64,000 nucleotides of DNA from CAWEFA01 sp963851385. GTDB lineage: Bacteria > Bacteroidota > Bacteroidia > Bacteroidales > DTGW01. The first letter of the stretch is position 1, and each line of letters opens with the position of its first letter. The position numbers and the translations under genes were made by a program. The stretch is taken from contig CAWKPE010000034.1 of the NCBI GenBank assembly GCA_963851385.1, positions 1 to 64,000 of the forward strand. The letters are read 5' to 3'. Under the pieces are notes generated by a model. The model saw only the letters and a list, made by a program, of their open reading frames with translations. It did not search any database and had not been told where the DNA came from. Positions 1 through 9,619 of this stretch are shown here, one piece after another.

Positions 1-170
1 TAAAAGTAGATTATTGGGATATTGATGCGATAGCAGATGCTATTTACGGGGTGTTGAATTATAATGCTATTGGGAATCTTATGAAAAATAAAAGCAAACA
101 GGAGGCCAGTCACCTTAGCTGGGACAGGGTAGCTGCAAAAATTAAAGAAATATATTACCAGGTTGCTTAA
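1..170 (+). CDS. Glycosyltransferase (GT4-like), C-terminal end only
   Basis: Open reading frame entering from the left edge and ending with TAA at 168-170; about 55 residues are visible. The tail (WDIDAIADAIYGVL, then SWDRVAAKIKEIY) matches the usual C-terminus of group 1 (GT4) glycosyltransferases, where a Trp-x-x-x-Ala helix followed by EIY closes the Rossmann domain. This is inferred from the tail alone; donor and acceptor cannot be judged because the catalytic part lies outside the window. Confidence 0.55.
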   Translation, partial: KVDYWDIDAIADAIYGVLNYNAIGNLMKNKSKQEASHLSWDRVAAKIKEIYYQVA

Positions 171-193
171 CAACTAAAACAAAAATTTTAAAA

Positions 194-415
194 ATGACAG
201 TTATGGAAACAAATCAAAATTTAGAGACTGACTCGCTGGATAGTGAAAAACCAGAAACTAATTTCCCGAATTTTCATAATAAGGAAAACTCCAGTGATGA
301 TAATACAATTTGGCATAATGAAAATCGTACTATGGAAAATAATAAAAATGCTAAAACTGAACAATCATCAAACCATATTAAAGACCAGGGAAATCAATAC
401 AAACATTTTTTTTAG
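194..415 (+). CDS. Small hydrophilic hypothetical protein
   Basis: A 73-residue frame, 23 bp after the glycosyltransferase stop. It is very rich in Asn, Glu, Lys, Ser and Thr, with no hydrophobic core, signal peptide or recognisable motif, so it would be disordered if made. A second start (MET) lies four codons in. No family is recognised. It could be a genuine disordered small protein or a chance frame in AT-rich DNA. Confidence 0.3.
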   Translation: MTVMETNQNLETDSLDSEKPETNFPNFHNKENSSDDNTIWHNENRTMENNKNAKTEQSSNHIKDQGNQYKHFF

Positions 416-477
416 AACTAATTATTAAAATCATAGATGATTTGGGTCTTTATATAATTCATTAACCTCAGGTTATT

Positions 478-870
478 ATGGAAAATAACATTTTTGATGG
501 GATTGAGATATTGGTTGTAGAGGATGATCTAATGAATTATTCTTTATTGGGAGAACTTCTGTTCTATATTAGGGCTAATCATATTTAGCAAAAAATGGGA
601 TTGAGGCCATTGATGTACTTGCCAAGCATGACAATATTTCTATTATATTAATGGATATATATATGCCTAAAATGGATGGTATTACGGCCACGCAGAAAAT
701 CAGGGAAAAAGGGGTAATCATTCCCATTATTTTTCAAACTGCATACGGCAATGAGGAAAATAGAAATAAATGTTTTGCAGCCGGAGGAAATGAGTTTTTG
801 AGCAAACCGTTAAGGTCAAACGATCTTTAATTTTATACTTGAAAAATACCTGGCTAAAAGCCAGGCATGA
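478..870 (+). pseudogene. Response regulator receiver protein, frameshifted
   Basis: Reading from the ATG at 478 gives the start of a receiver domain (EILVVEDD acidic pocket), then hits TAG at 586-588. Shifting one frame continues it at once: LAKNGIEAIDVL, then the phosphoacceptor loop LMDIYMPKMDG, the QTA switch Thr and the SKP Lys. A TAA at 828-830 breaks it again, and another frame supplies the last helix (FNFILEKYLAKSQA), ending with TGA at 868. Corrected, it is a single-domain regulator of about 130 residues with every key residue present. Both breaks sit beside T runs, so sequencing indels are as likely as real decay. It probably partners the downstream hybrid kinase. A 6-bp hairpin (cctggc/gccagg, 849-865) overlaps its end. 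Confidence 0.75.
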
Positions 871-950
871 TAGATATAAGCAGAAGATAACTAAATATGT
901 ACATAAAAAACATTAATACTATTTTGTAAAATCTAATTTATACCAGATAT

Positions 951-2240
951 ATGCGAACCGGATTATTTATAAGACGTAATAAGGAAATGGGGCAACAATC
1001 AATTCAAAAGTATATATCTCTATATAATGATCTGATTGAGAAAAACAGGCAATTTCAAGTATTAAACGAACAACTTCTGAAAGAAAAAGAAAAGTTAGAA
1101 GAACGGGACCGTTTAAAATCAGCATTTTTAGCAAATATAGTACATGAAATATGCACCCCGATAAGTGCGATCAAAGGTTTTGCAGAACTTCTTCAAACCC
1201 CTGATCTGATCGAAAAAAACAAGATCAAATATGCCCAAATTATCACTCAGTGTGCGGACAACATGTTAAACCTTGTTCACGACCTGTTAGATACCTCCAA
1301 AATAGAAGCCGGACAACTCACTATTATTGAAAGACCAGGCAATTTAAGGGACTTGTTTAACGAGTTATTTGAGTTATTCAATAATCCAACGATACAACGC
1401 AAATCGGGAATGGTACAATTAAAATCCTATCTTGAATTAACCCAGGAACAATGCCTGATAGATGCCGATTTTATAAGACTCAGGCAAGTTCTCATTAATT
1501 TAATAAGTAATGCTTTAAAATTTACTGAAAAAGGGCATGTAATCTTCGGGTGCTGTTTAATCGACCCCAAAACATTATGTTTTTCTGTTGAAGATACAGG
1601 TATTGGAATAGCCCCGGAAAAACAGGACATTATTTTCGAACGGTTCAGGCAACTGAACGATCCAAATTTAGCGAACAGGTGCAAAGGCACAGGTCTGGGA
1701 CTTTCTATTGTAAAGTCACTCGTCGGGTTGATGAACGGTGAAGTTTGGGTGGATTCGACTCAAAACATAGGATCTACATTTTATTTTACACTACCATACA
1801 AGAAATCAACAATACCAAAAGCGATCACTAAAAATAATGTTTCTTACAATTGGAGCGACAAAAATATTCTCATTGTTGAAGATGATGATTTTGAAATTTC
1901 TTTAATGAGCAAATATCTGAGTGAATCTAATGCAAACTGCTTTTACGCAAAAGATAGTAAAAGTGCTTTAGAGAGCGTCAAATCGAATTCTACTCTCGAT
2001 TTGGTGATTATGAATATCCAATTGCCGGGTATTAATGGATTTGATCTGGTACGGGAAATAAAAAAAATTGCTCCTTATCTGCACATAATTGCTCAAACGG
2101 AATCTGGTAATCCAAAAGATAATGTTATGGCTCTGAGCTTTGATTGTAATTGCATATCCAAGCCAATAAATATAGAATATTTATTAAAGCTGATTCAGGA
2201 TCAATTTACAATTAAAAAAACGGCTTTACTGACCAGGTAA
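951..2240 (+). CDS. Hybrid sensor histidine kinase with Asn-substituted receiver
   Basis: A 429-residue cytoplasmic signalling kinase without membrane segments. A short coiled coil (about 20-50) precedes the HisKA dimerisation helix with phospho-His at residue 65 (VHEICTP). The HATPase domain (about 165-285) shows the N box (NLISNALKFT), G1 (DTGIGI), F box (FERFRQ) and G2 (GTGLGLSI). A C-terminal receiver (about 300-420) has the acidic cluster EDDD, the Thr (QTES) and the Lys (SKP), but its phosphoacceptor position is Asn355 (IMNIQLPG), not Asp. Normal phosphorelay to this receiver is therefore not expected; that is inference. No sensory domain is visible, so it probably reads a partner or a cytoplasmic cue. 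A start at 987 is a possible alternative. Confidence 0.9.
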   Translation: MRTGLFIRRNKEMGQQSIQKYISLYNDLIEKNRQFQVLNEQLLKEKEKLEERDRLKSAFLANIVHEICTPISAIKGFAELLQTPDLIEKNKIKYAQIITQCADNMLNLVHDLLDTSKIEAGQLTIIERPGNLRDLFNELFELFNNPTIQRKSGMVQLKSYLELTQEQCLIDADFIRLRQVLINLISNALKFTEKGHVIFGCCLIDPKTLCFSVEDTGIGIAPEKQDIIFERFRQLNDPNLANRCKGTGLGLSIVKSLVGLMNGEVWVDSTQNIGSTFYFTLPYKKSTIPKAITKNNVSYNWSDKNILIVEDDDFEISLMSKYLSESNANCFYAKDSKSALESVKSNSTLDLVIMNIQLPGINGFDLVREIKKIAPYLHIIAQTESGNPKDNVMALSFDCNCISKPINIEYLLKLIQDQFTIKKTALLTR

Positions 2241-2538
2241 TAAATGCATAAAAAGGTAGTTTGTATGATAAAGAGAGAAGTCGTGAATATTGCTTATTAA
2301 ACAACCGAACTACTTAACTCATATGCAAGTTTTAAGTTAAAGAAATCAGCCATATTTAAAAGCGTTAAGAAGATATCGTTTTCATAGAAGGACTTAGAAA
2401 TTCGCTTTGAAAAATAATCAAAGGATTGTAATTATCCAAATAGAAATTTTGAAAGCAATTATGTTGAAAACGGTAAAATAATTCGTCAATGATGCCTTGT
2501 TAGAAGTAAAAGAATTAATATCTTTAAAATAGAATTTT

Positions 2539-2787
2539 ATGAACAAAATTGAAGATGTAAATATTATCCTGGACAAAAGGTTAAATAAAATTTTGTTTGA
2601 GGATGATTACAGGCAAAAATGCAGCCTTCAAAAAAGCAACGCGGCATTGGAAAACAAAATCTGGTTTGGAGTTGATAAAGATATAAATGGAAAAATCGTA
2701 AATGCCCGTATGCATTTGACGCAGGAACAGGTAAAGATGCTTTTGTCGCACTTGCAAAAGTTTGCTGAAACAGGTACATTGTTCTGA
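2539..2787 (+). CDS. Hypothetical protein upstream of the SiaC-like gene
   Basis: An 82-residue frame whose stop lies 18 bp before the SiaC-like gene, suggesting a two-gene unit. The C-terminal half (FGVDKDINGKIVNARMHLTQEQVKMLLSHLQKF) looks like a folded beta-beta-alpha module ending in an amphipathic helix. No signal peptide, membrane segment or catalytic motif is seen, and the family is not recognised. The 298 bp separating it from the kinase hold nothing I could identify. In other bacteria SiaC partners are a kinase/phosphatase pair, but this protein is too small for either. Confidence 0.6.
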   Translation: MNKIEDVNIILDKRLNKILFEDDYRQKCSLQKSNAALENKIWFGVDKDINGKIVNARMHLTQEQVKMLLSHLQKFAETGTLF

Positions 2788-2805
2788 AATCCAAAGAGGA
2801 TTGCA

Positions 2806-3177
2806 ATGGATTCAACTATTTTTATTAGAGAAACTGAAGACACTCCTAGAGTTATATGCAGTGTGGATGGAAAAATTTATATCAGTGGAAAATCTATAAA
2901 TGAAGACCCACTTGCTTTTTATAAACCAATTCTCGATTGGATTACTCAATTAAAAGCAGAAAACATAGAGATAAATATTCAGCTTGAATATTTGAATACA
3001 AGTAGTTCAAAGCAAATATTTAACTTATTGAAAACTGCAAAAGAAAATCAATGGAAAAAATCTATTTTGATAAAATGGTTCTATGACATGAATGATGAAG
3101 ACGAATGTGAACTCGGAAAAGAATTTGAATCTCTGCTGGAATTGCCATTTGAATTTTATAATTTTCTTAATTTGTAA
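2806..3177 (+). CDS. SiaC family regulatory phosphoprotein (DUF1987)
   Basis: 123 residues matching the SiaC/DUF1987 family: DGKIYISGKSINEDP, then AFYKPILDWI, the signature LEYLNTSSSKQIF, and a DEDECELGKEFESLL acidic segment near the C-terminus. In Pseudomonas SiaC is an anti-anti-sigma-like switch protein that, depending on Thr/Ser phosphorylation by SiaB and dephosphorylation by SiaA, activates the diguanylate cyclase SiaD. The phosphorylatable residues lie in the NTSSSK loop, which is intact here. No SiaA, SiaB or SiaD gene is in the window, so the partner is unknown; the neighbouring hybrid kinase is only a candidate by proximity. Length is normal for the family. Confidence 0.8.
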   Translation: MDSTIFIRETEDTPRVICSVDGKIYISGKSINEDPLAFYKPILDWITQLKAENIEINIQLEYLNTSSSKQIFNLLKTAKENQWKKSILIKWFYDMNDEDECELGKEFESLLELPFEFYNFLNL

Positions 3178-3423
3178 AAGGCAGTTCTATTTAATGTTAT
3201 TTCTTTAAAGTGTGTTGCCGGCATTTCTTAACATTCTTCCATAAAGCTAATGTTTACGGTCTGATAATTTATGAATTTTGAAATCTGTTGTGGTTTAGTT
3301 CCAAAACATTACCAAAATCCAAGTATCATAATAGTTATCCATCCCACAATTTTTAAAATACTTGATTTTTGTGAGACGAAGTTTATTTTGGATTTAATTT
3401 TCAAACTGTTCATGTTCTCAGAT

Positions 3424-3603
3424 TTATCTGGCTTTTTTTGACATCAAGTACATATAGAAGATATTTAATACAATAGATAATCCAATTAAAAAGCCTTCTA
3501 TAAAATCATTAATATTATTACCGGGGAAGAATTTAATCATTATTAATGCTAAAGCCATTAGAATAATTCCAATTGGCATGGTTAATAAGTTATGAGTTTT
3601 CAT
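3424..3603 (-). CDS. 59-residue two-segment membrane protein
   Basis: Short frame read from the minus strand. Its ATG (3601-3603) overlaps the TGA of the GH43 gene in an ATGA arrangement, which argues for translational coupling and for a real gene. The product has two hydrophobic stretches, LLTMPIGIILMALALIMI and then FIEGFLIGLSIVLNIFYMYL, joined by a short polar loop (KFFPGNNIND), and it ends in a basic tail (MSKKAR). It is probably an inner-membrane hairpin protein. The family is not recognised. A role linked to the glycoside hydrolases is only suggested by position. About 245 bp beyond its stop, to the SiaC-like gene, hold no visible feature. Confidence 0.6.
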   Translation of the reverse strand: MKTHNLLTMPIGIILMALALIMIKFFPGNNINDFIEGFLIGLSIVLNIFYMYLMSKKAR

Positions 3604-5111
3604 TTTATTACATTATAAGTGAAGTTTCTGAATTTAACTTTCCCTTCACCCATAGAGCAAAGCCCAAGTCGTAAACTTAAAAAACCACCGAGAACATTAT
3701 GATGCAATGAAGAAACTTCAACAGAATTTTCTATTTTGTTCCATTTCTCACCGTCCATACTGTAATACATATCAACTGTATTATCAATATTTTTAATACG
3801 AAGGAATACATGATTTTTAATTACATTTTTTTCAGTCGGAAACTGCCATCCCCGAAGATCGGCAATGACATTTTCTTTATCTGCCAATATTCCTGAATGC
3901 GCATTGTTATTATAAAAAAGCACTAAGCCGCCTGTTGCTTCTCCTTCAATGAATAGCTCTACCTGTGCTATATACGAATGGTCTGATGGAATACAAAGTA
4001 ACGGAGAACATTCACCAACAGAATGCCCTTTGGTCTTAATAACTAAACCGTTATCAGCCAAATGAAATCTACTGGTGTCATATTCACCAAAGAATTTCCA
4101 TTGTGGTTTTAAGGTATTACCTTTAAAGTTATCATTTAAAGTGAATGCTATATCTGAAACTATTCCTGCAGGTCTTTTAATGGGTTCATCTGTTTTAATG
4201 CCATCCGGCGTTTTATACCAACTGTCTTTTGTCCATTCAATGGGTTGAAGTAAGGTTTGGCGGCCCATATTATAATGCCCGTTTTCATATCCGTGAAAAA
4301 CCATCCACCAATTTCCTGTCGCGTCTTCGAATAAAGTACCATGTCCTTTTGACCACCATTTTTCAGAGCTTTCTTTTGTCCTGATTACAGGGTTGTACGG
4401 CGAATTTTCCCAGGGACCGAAAGGAGACTTTGAACGTGCAGAAATTACCATGTGACTTGTAGCAGGGCCAGCTGTTCCACCTTCAGCAACTGTCAGATAA
4501 TAATAATCACCTCGTTTAACAAGCTTGGGACCTTCCATACAAAAACATTCAATAGTCCATTCACGGGGTATTGGCCAGCCACTATAAGTATGTTTGAATT
4601 CGCCCGTGACAGAAAGTCCATCATCATACAAGGGAACGTAACCTCCACTGCTAAAATATAAATACAGTTTACCTTCAGCGTCTGTAATATGGCCTGGATC
4701 GATATTGCCAATTTTCAAATCAACCGGGTCGCTCCAGGTTCCATTAATTGAATCCGCAGTGACCACGTAATTTGTATTATTAGCCGGAAAATAGATGTAA
4801 TATTTGTTCTTATATTTAACCAGATCGGGTGCCCAAACAGAACCAACATATTTGTGTAATGCATTTGTAACGGGAGTCCAATTAATCAAATCTTTTGAAT
4901 GCCAAATTAATAATCCCGGATAATATTCAAAAGATGAATGAACTATATAATAATCGCTGCCATCGCGCAAAATACTTGGGTCAGGGTAATCTCCTGCAAA
5001 AATTGGATTTACATAATACCCATTTCCTTTGTCATTGGCATTGGTTTGATACTGTGCATTTGCTAAAATACACAACTGAAAGAACAATGTAATTATGAGG
5101 TTTTTTTTCAT
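3600..5111 (-). CDS. Secreted glycoside hydrolase family 43 (xylosidase/arabinofuranosidase-like)
   Basis: 503 residues with a signal peptide (MKKNLIITLFFQLCILANA). The five-bladed propeller starts at about residue 33: FAGDYPDPSILRDG contains the GH43 general-base Asp, IGNIDPGHI carries the second, pKa-modulating Asp, and FCMEGPKL has the general-acid Glu. The C-terminal third (from about 310) is a beta-sandwich of the kind appended to GH43 xylosidases and arabinosidases. GH43 enzymes invert the anomeric centre while removing xylose or arabinose from plant polysaccharides; the exact substrate cannot be read. It lies 24 bp after the GH127 gene and is coupled to the small membrane gene, so these form one operon for arabinose-containing glycans. 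Confidence 0.9.
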   Translation of the reverse strand: MKKNLIITLFFQLCILANAQYQTNANDKGNGYYVNPIFAGDYPDPSILRDGSDYYIVHSSFEYYPGLLIWHSKDLINWTPVTNALHKYVGSVWAPDLVKYKNKYYIYFPANNTNYVVTADSINGTWSDPVDLKIGNIDPGHITDAEGKLYLYFSSGGYVPLYDDGLSVTGEFKHTYSGWPIPREWTIECFCMEGPKLVKRGDYYYLTVAEGGTAGPATSHMVISARSKSPFGPWENSPYNPVIRTKESSEKWWSKGHGTLFEDATGNWWMVFHGYENGHYNMGRQTLLQPIEWTKDSWYKTPDGIKTDEPIKRPAGIVSDIAFTLNDNFKGNTLKPQWKFFGEYDTSRFHLADNGLVIKTKGHSVGECSPLLCIPSDHSYIAQVELFIEGEATGGLVLFYNNNAHSGILADKENVIADLRGWQFPTEKNVIKNHVFLRIKNIDNTVDMYYSMDGEKWNKIENSVEVSSLHHNVLGGFLSLRLGLCSMGEGKVKFRNFTYNVIK

Positions 5112-5135
5112 GCTTTTATTTTTTTAAGTCGGAAA

Positions 5136-7090
5136 TTACTTTTGAAATGGGAAATATATTGTGTATCGTTCATCTGCTATTTCATAAAGAGGCATAAACT
5201 CAATGTTCATAGCCTGATTAATAGTCCGATAATGGCTTTGTTTCCAGCTTACTATTTTGTACTCGTGTTCATATTCGGGCATCAGGATTGTTTCAGGTTT
5301 TTTGCTGTCCCCCTTTAAGGTAATTTCTTTGTCGCAAATACCTGCAAGCACAACAGGGCCTTCCATAAAAGCCATCTTGTTCTTTGAGTCAGGCAAAGGT
5401 TCTGCATATACTTCGGTTGGGAATTCTACTATTATTTCATCATTATGCCAACTGCGATTTATTGTATATGTTCCTGTTAAAACGTTAACAGGTTCCTGTA
5501 CTCCGTTAACTTTGATAATGGCTTTTTTCTTTAGCCACCAAGGTAAACGCAATTGTAATGCAAATTGTACAGAAGCTTCTGTTTTGATTTTGAATTTAAT
5601 ATTCCAACGGTTTCCTGCATATTCGGTGTTATATTCATGTGCCATAAAATCCTGTTGCAAGTTTACGTTTACCCCATCTTTTTGCCATTTCAGCTCCGAA
5701 GGAATATATTGACTGACCACAAGTCCTTCGTTATTTTCAAAATAAATATATTCAGCATAACGAGTTTGAGCTTGGACTAGCGTACCAACACAACACCAGA
5801 AATCCATTGTTGGATCACTCCATCCTTTTTCTCCTCCTTTTTTATAACCTGCTGCCATAGGAAGAAAATAAGCAACCATCCCGGTATTCGGATTCTGTTG
5901 CGCTAAAATGCCATTGTAAATATTCCGTTCAATATAATCAGCATACTTTGGATCGCCGGTCCAGCGGTACAGATACTCAGCAGTACGAATCATATTGTAT
6001 ACCGTGCAATGCTCCTGGTTGTTTTCTCCTAAAAAATTTTCTAGTTTATGCGGTGGTATCCAAAATTCTCCTGCATTTTGCCCGCCAGTGCAAAAATACT
6101 CTCGATCGGTTACGGCATTTTTCCAGAACGCTTCGGTAATATCGCGCCAATGTTTATCGCCCGTAACTTCATAAGCTCTTGCCGAACCATGCGACCAGGG
6201 AATACTGGCATTGGCATGATTATTTGAAAGTGCATCTTCGCCCTTTAGTAAAGATTGGAACAATCCGGGATTGCCATAACGTTCCATCAAATCCAGATAT
6301 TTCTGTTTATGAGTGAGTCCGTAAAGATTTGCCCATATTTCAAGCATTCCACCTGCTTCTCCACCATAAATAGCTTTTGCATTATTATTTGCTATCTGTT
6401 TGTCAGTCCATTGATGAAACCAGTCGGCAAATTTGTCGAGGATTTGCAATGCCTGTTCCGAGCCGGCCATTATATACATATCATATAAACCCATTAAGGT
6501 TTTATGAATGGTATATTGTGGCGACCAAATCCAAACTTGCCTTTAGCCATGAGGTCGAAATATTTTTCAGGGATAGAGCCAGCCCATTCGCCGCCATTAA
6601 TTTCCTGGCATTCGGCCAGCTCTTTTACAATAAGATCGGCTTTGGCTTTTATTTCCTTATCGTTAGTTTCCGCAATAATATATGCAGCAGCAGAGAGCCA
6701 GTGCCCTAAAAAGTGTCCGCGTAATTGATTGGAAGGAGAATCCCAGCCCCAATAGAATTCCTCATAGTTTTTATCTTTATTTAACATGATATGGCCGGTT
6801 TTGGAAATACCAGCTTCATAATAAAAGTTTTGCAGTAGTTTATCGTTTTCCAAACTCAATAAATATTTTTTGTTGAGTTCGTACCTCTCACGAAATATGC
6901 TGTTTAAGAGTTTTACATTTTGAACAGGGATAGCTTTAAGTTTGACGTCGGGTTTCTGTGAAGACTGATTTATTGCGACAACAGACTGATCCTGTTTGCC
7001 GAAATCGTTGATATTAACTACCTGAGCAGATAAATTAATTTGTATAATACAAATACAACTGAATAAGTAGAATATTTTATTTTTCATCAT
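5136..7090 (-). pseudogene. GH127 beta-L-arabinofuranosidase, single frameshift
   Basis: Two frames together make one GH127 (former DUF1680) enzyme of about 651 residues. The first (6494-7090) has a signal peptide and the N-terminal region (FYWGWDSPSNQLRGHFLGHWLSA), then leaves frame near 6531-6545. The other frame shows the missing link (VWIWSPQYTIHKTLMGLYDMY) and continues to 5136. Adding one base around GGCAAGTTTGG restores a single frame. Zinc/catalytic residues of the family are present: QEHC and the WCC pair (DFWCCVGT), plus the C-terminal beta domains. GH127 removes beta-L-arabinofuranose with a Cys nucleophile. The intact residues on both sides favour a sequencing indel or a very recent mutation over old decay. 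Confidence 0.8.
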
Positions 7091-7363
7091 ACAGATTATT
7101 TTTGCGAAGTTAAATTTTTTAAAATATGCTTTTTCAACATTCTTGTCATTTTTTGGTACGAATATACCTGTTTTGTCAAAACCTGCACTAACTTTTTTAA
7201 GCTACGCATCAATGCTTGATTTGTCCGCATGATTTATCCTGCTACACAAAAATAACAAAAATTTGCAACCTGTCGAAATGTGTTGAACCCCGCAATTTAT
7301 ATGTCCGATGTTGGCTGATGACTTTATTTATATATCATTTTGCTAGCGCTCTTTAATTATTTT

Positions 7364-8482
7364 TCAATATTTAGTATTATTGTATCTCATTCCAAATAAT
7401 ATTCTAAATATTTCAATTCTTCGAATTATTAACTCATAAATCAGCCATATAATGCCATATGTTCCAATTACTAATATTAGAAATTTTATCGGAATATTAA
7501 AGTCTAATTTTACAATGTAATAACCAAGGATTATTAAAACAGTGTGATGCAGAATATAGAACGGGTAAACTGCCTGATTTCGATAGGTTAAAATTGAACT
7601 GGGTTTGTTTAAATATTTTGCTGAATATCCAAGTATTGCCAATATCCAAATCCAAAGGTTAAATATTCTAATTATAAATAATAATAATTGAAAGTCTGTA
7701 TGCAAAAGAGTAAAGAATGATATCGTTAAAATAATGGCAAATACTAAGAAAAAATTTCTGCCTTTATCTAAAACCTCCCATAACACATCTTTTATAGAAA
7801 TAAGAATAAATCCATAGAGTAATAAAACTGCATAAAAAGATAATGAATACCAGTCTTCAAATAATGCAAGGGTTACGGGAAACCTCGGATAAAGAATTGC
7901 TTCTATAATTATTAAGGGAATGGTGAAAAGATATATAATAACTGGGAATTTAATTATTGCCGATTTCAACCAATTAGTAAATTTTAGATTTGGATTATTC
8001 CTTATATAAATAAAAAGTGGAGTGAACATCAATGTGTATAAAAACAAGTAAGCAATAAACCATGAGTGGTGCCAACTTAAATTACCTATAGGGTATTTTC
8101 CATTAAAAAGATGCGTGTAAAATTCAAAGAATGATTTATAATTTGTTCCCTGGTTAAGCCTTTCCATGTATACTTGTGGGGGGACTAGTACTAACATTCC
8201 AAATATTAAAGGAATTAATAGCCTGAAAGTAAGTTCCCTGGTAAATATTTTCCGTGACTTGAATGATAAAGCATAACATGTGCTCATACCTGAAATAACA
8301 AATAATAAAGGCAACCGCCATAGGTTAAGGAACATCATTGGAATAAGAAAAGAATTGCTTGTCACATTATTTTTTATGTGCCAATGCCAAGGTACAAAAA
8401 CCATTCCCACATGATATAAAATAAGTAAATCAAAAGCAATTACCCTTATCCAGTCTAAGTTATATCTTCTCTCTTTTTCCAA
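7364..8482 (-). CDS. Acyltransferase family 3 integral membrane protein
   Basis: 372 residues, almost entirely hydrophobic, with about ten transmembrane segments. The start is typical of acyltransferase-3 (OafA/NodX/MdoC) proteins: RRYNLDWIRVIAFDLLILYHVGM, carrying the conserved Arg and the His in the first helix. These enzymes O-acetylate extracellular polysaccharide, LPS sugars or osmoregulated glucans, taking acyl groups across the inner membrane; the substrate here is unknown. It is followed on the same strand by nothing closer than 272 bp, so it may be transcribed alone or at the tail of the lipoprotein genes upstream. The C-terminus ends in a short basic tail. Confidence 0.85.
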   Translation of the reverse strand: MEKERRYNLDWIRVIAFDLLILYHVGMVFVPWHWHIKNNVTSNSFLIPMMFLNLWRLPLLFVISGMSTCYALSFKSRKIFTRELTFRLLIPLIFGMLVLVPPQVYMERLNQGTNYKSFFEFYTHLFNGKYPIGNLSWHHSWFIAYLFLYTLMFTPLFIYIRNNPNLKFTNWLKSAIIKFPVIIYLFTIPLIIIEAILYPRFPVTLALFEDWYSLSFYAVLLLYGFILISIKDVLWEVLDKGRNFFLVFAIILTISFFTLLHTDFQLLLFIIRIFNLWIWILAILGYSAKYLNKPSSILTYRNQAVYPFYILHHTVLIILGYYIVKLDFNIPIKFLILVIGTYGIIWLIYELIIRRIEIFRILFGMRYNNTKY

Positions 8483-8537
8483 AAATTATAAAAAATGTTA
8501 TTAAGTTCTTTTGATATAAAGAAAAAAATAAGGATTA

Positions 8538-9596
8538 TTAATTTTTTGTATCATATACTTCCAGGTTGTTTTTCCAAATTACATAAATTTTATTTTCGAG
8601 TGTTACTGCACAGTCAGGAAGGCATGGCGATGAAAGGTCTTTTATTGCAGTCCATAAATCAGTCTGAGGATCGTACATTTCGACTTTATTTGTGAATGAA
8701 GTGCCATCTGAATTTGTTGTACCACCTGCCACATAAATTTTGTTATTGCAAACCATAGGAATAAAAGAGCACCTGATATCGTTCATCCCTTTTTTATTCA
8801 TAATTACACCGGTTGCCGGGTCAAACTCCCTTAATTTATTCACTGCTGTTGATGTTCCTCCGGATATGAAATAAACCTTGTCATTTAATGAAAGAATATT
8901 AAACCCGTCCTTATAATCCGAAGAGATTAACTTAGTTTGCCAGGTATTTTGGGCAGTATCATAAATTTCAATTTTATTTGAAGCGCTTCCATCACCATTG
9001 CCTTCTTCAAATCCGCTAATTGCCAATATATGATTGTTTGCAACTACAGGGCTTATAAACACTCTCGGATAGGTTAAGCTTTTTATTTCAGTCCAAGTGT
9101 CTTTTGAAGGATCATAAACAACTGCTTCAAGATTGATAACATAAATTTTATTATTTAAGACAGTACAGCCAAAGCCGGCGCCCATATCAGCCGGCATGTC
9201 TTTTTTTATTGTCCAGGTATCAGTTGAAGGATTGTACTCGTTTACCGACTTGCTATGGCTGCCGTCGAGTTTTGTACAGCCTCCTATTATGTATATTCTA
9301 TTATTAACGCAAGCTGATGCAAAATCAAATCTTTTGTCAGGCATTGCCGATTTCTTTATCCAAGAATCAGTTGTAATATCATATTCATAAATTGTACGGG
9401 ACTCGCTGAATTGAGTCCAATCGGTACTAAGACAATACAATTTCCCGTTTATTGCAAATGATGCAGCAATTGAAACCGGATCAGATATACCATGAAGCAA
9501 TTTCCATTCGGTAGTGTTATTATCTTTTTTGCAACTATTGAAAAAAAGCAAAATAGATAATAGTGGAAAACTTAATGTGAATAATTTTGTTTTCAT
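8538..9596 (-). CDS. Kelch-repeat lipoprotein
   Basis: About 352 residues from the ATG at 9596 (MKTKLFT); the frame also opens seven codons earlier but the later start gives a normal lipoprotein signal, with lipobox FFNSC and Cys22. The body is about six kelch blades, each with a glycine pair before a Val/Tyr stretch and a downstream W (for example IYIIGGCTKLDGSHSK, then YNPSTDTWTIKKDMP). It should be a six-bladed beta-propeller on the outer membrane or periplasmic face. Such proteins are binding scaffolds or sialate-epimerase-like enzymes; no catalytic assignment is possible. It follows the esterase gene closely (23 bp), so they are probably co-transcribed. Confidence 0.8.
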   Translation of the reverse strand: MKTKLFTLSFPLLSILLFFNSCKKDNNTTEWKLLHGISDPVSIAASFAINGKLYCLSTDWTQFSESRTIYEYDITTDSWIKKSAMPDKRFDFASACVNNRIYIIGGCTKLDGSHSKSVNEYNPSTDTWTIKKDMPADMGAGFGCTVLNNKIYVINLEAVVYDPSKDTWTEIKSLTYPRVFISPVVANNHILAISGFEEGNGDGSASNKIEIYDTAQNTWQTKLISSDYKDGFNILSLNDKVYFISGGTSTAVNKLREFDPATGVIMNKKGMNDIRCSFIPMVCNNKIYVAGGTTNSDGTSFTNKVEMYDPQTDLWTAIKDLSSPCLPDCAVTLENKIYVIWKNNLEVYDTKN

Positions 9597-9619
9597 GCCT
9601 GAGATATTTAAAGCCATTT

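Noticed and set aside
849..865. Hairpin cctggc-taaaa-gccagg as a terminator
   Set aside because: Stem is only 6 bp, no T tract follows and it overlaps the end of the response regulator frame.
5136..6494. Independent 452-residue hydrolase gene
   Set aside because: It starts in the middle of a GH127 fold and its missing front is found in the next frame; treated as one frameshifted gene.
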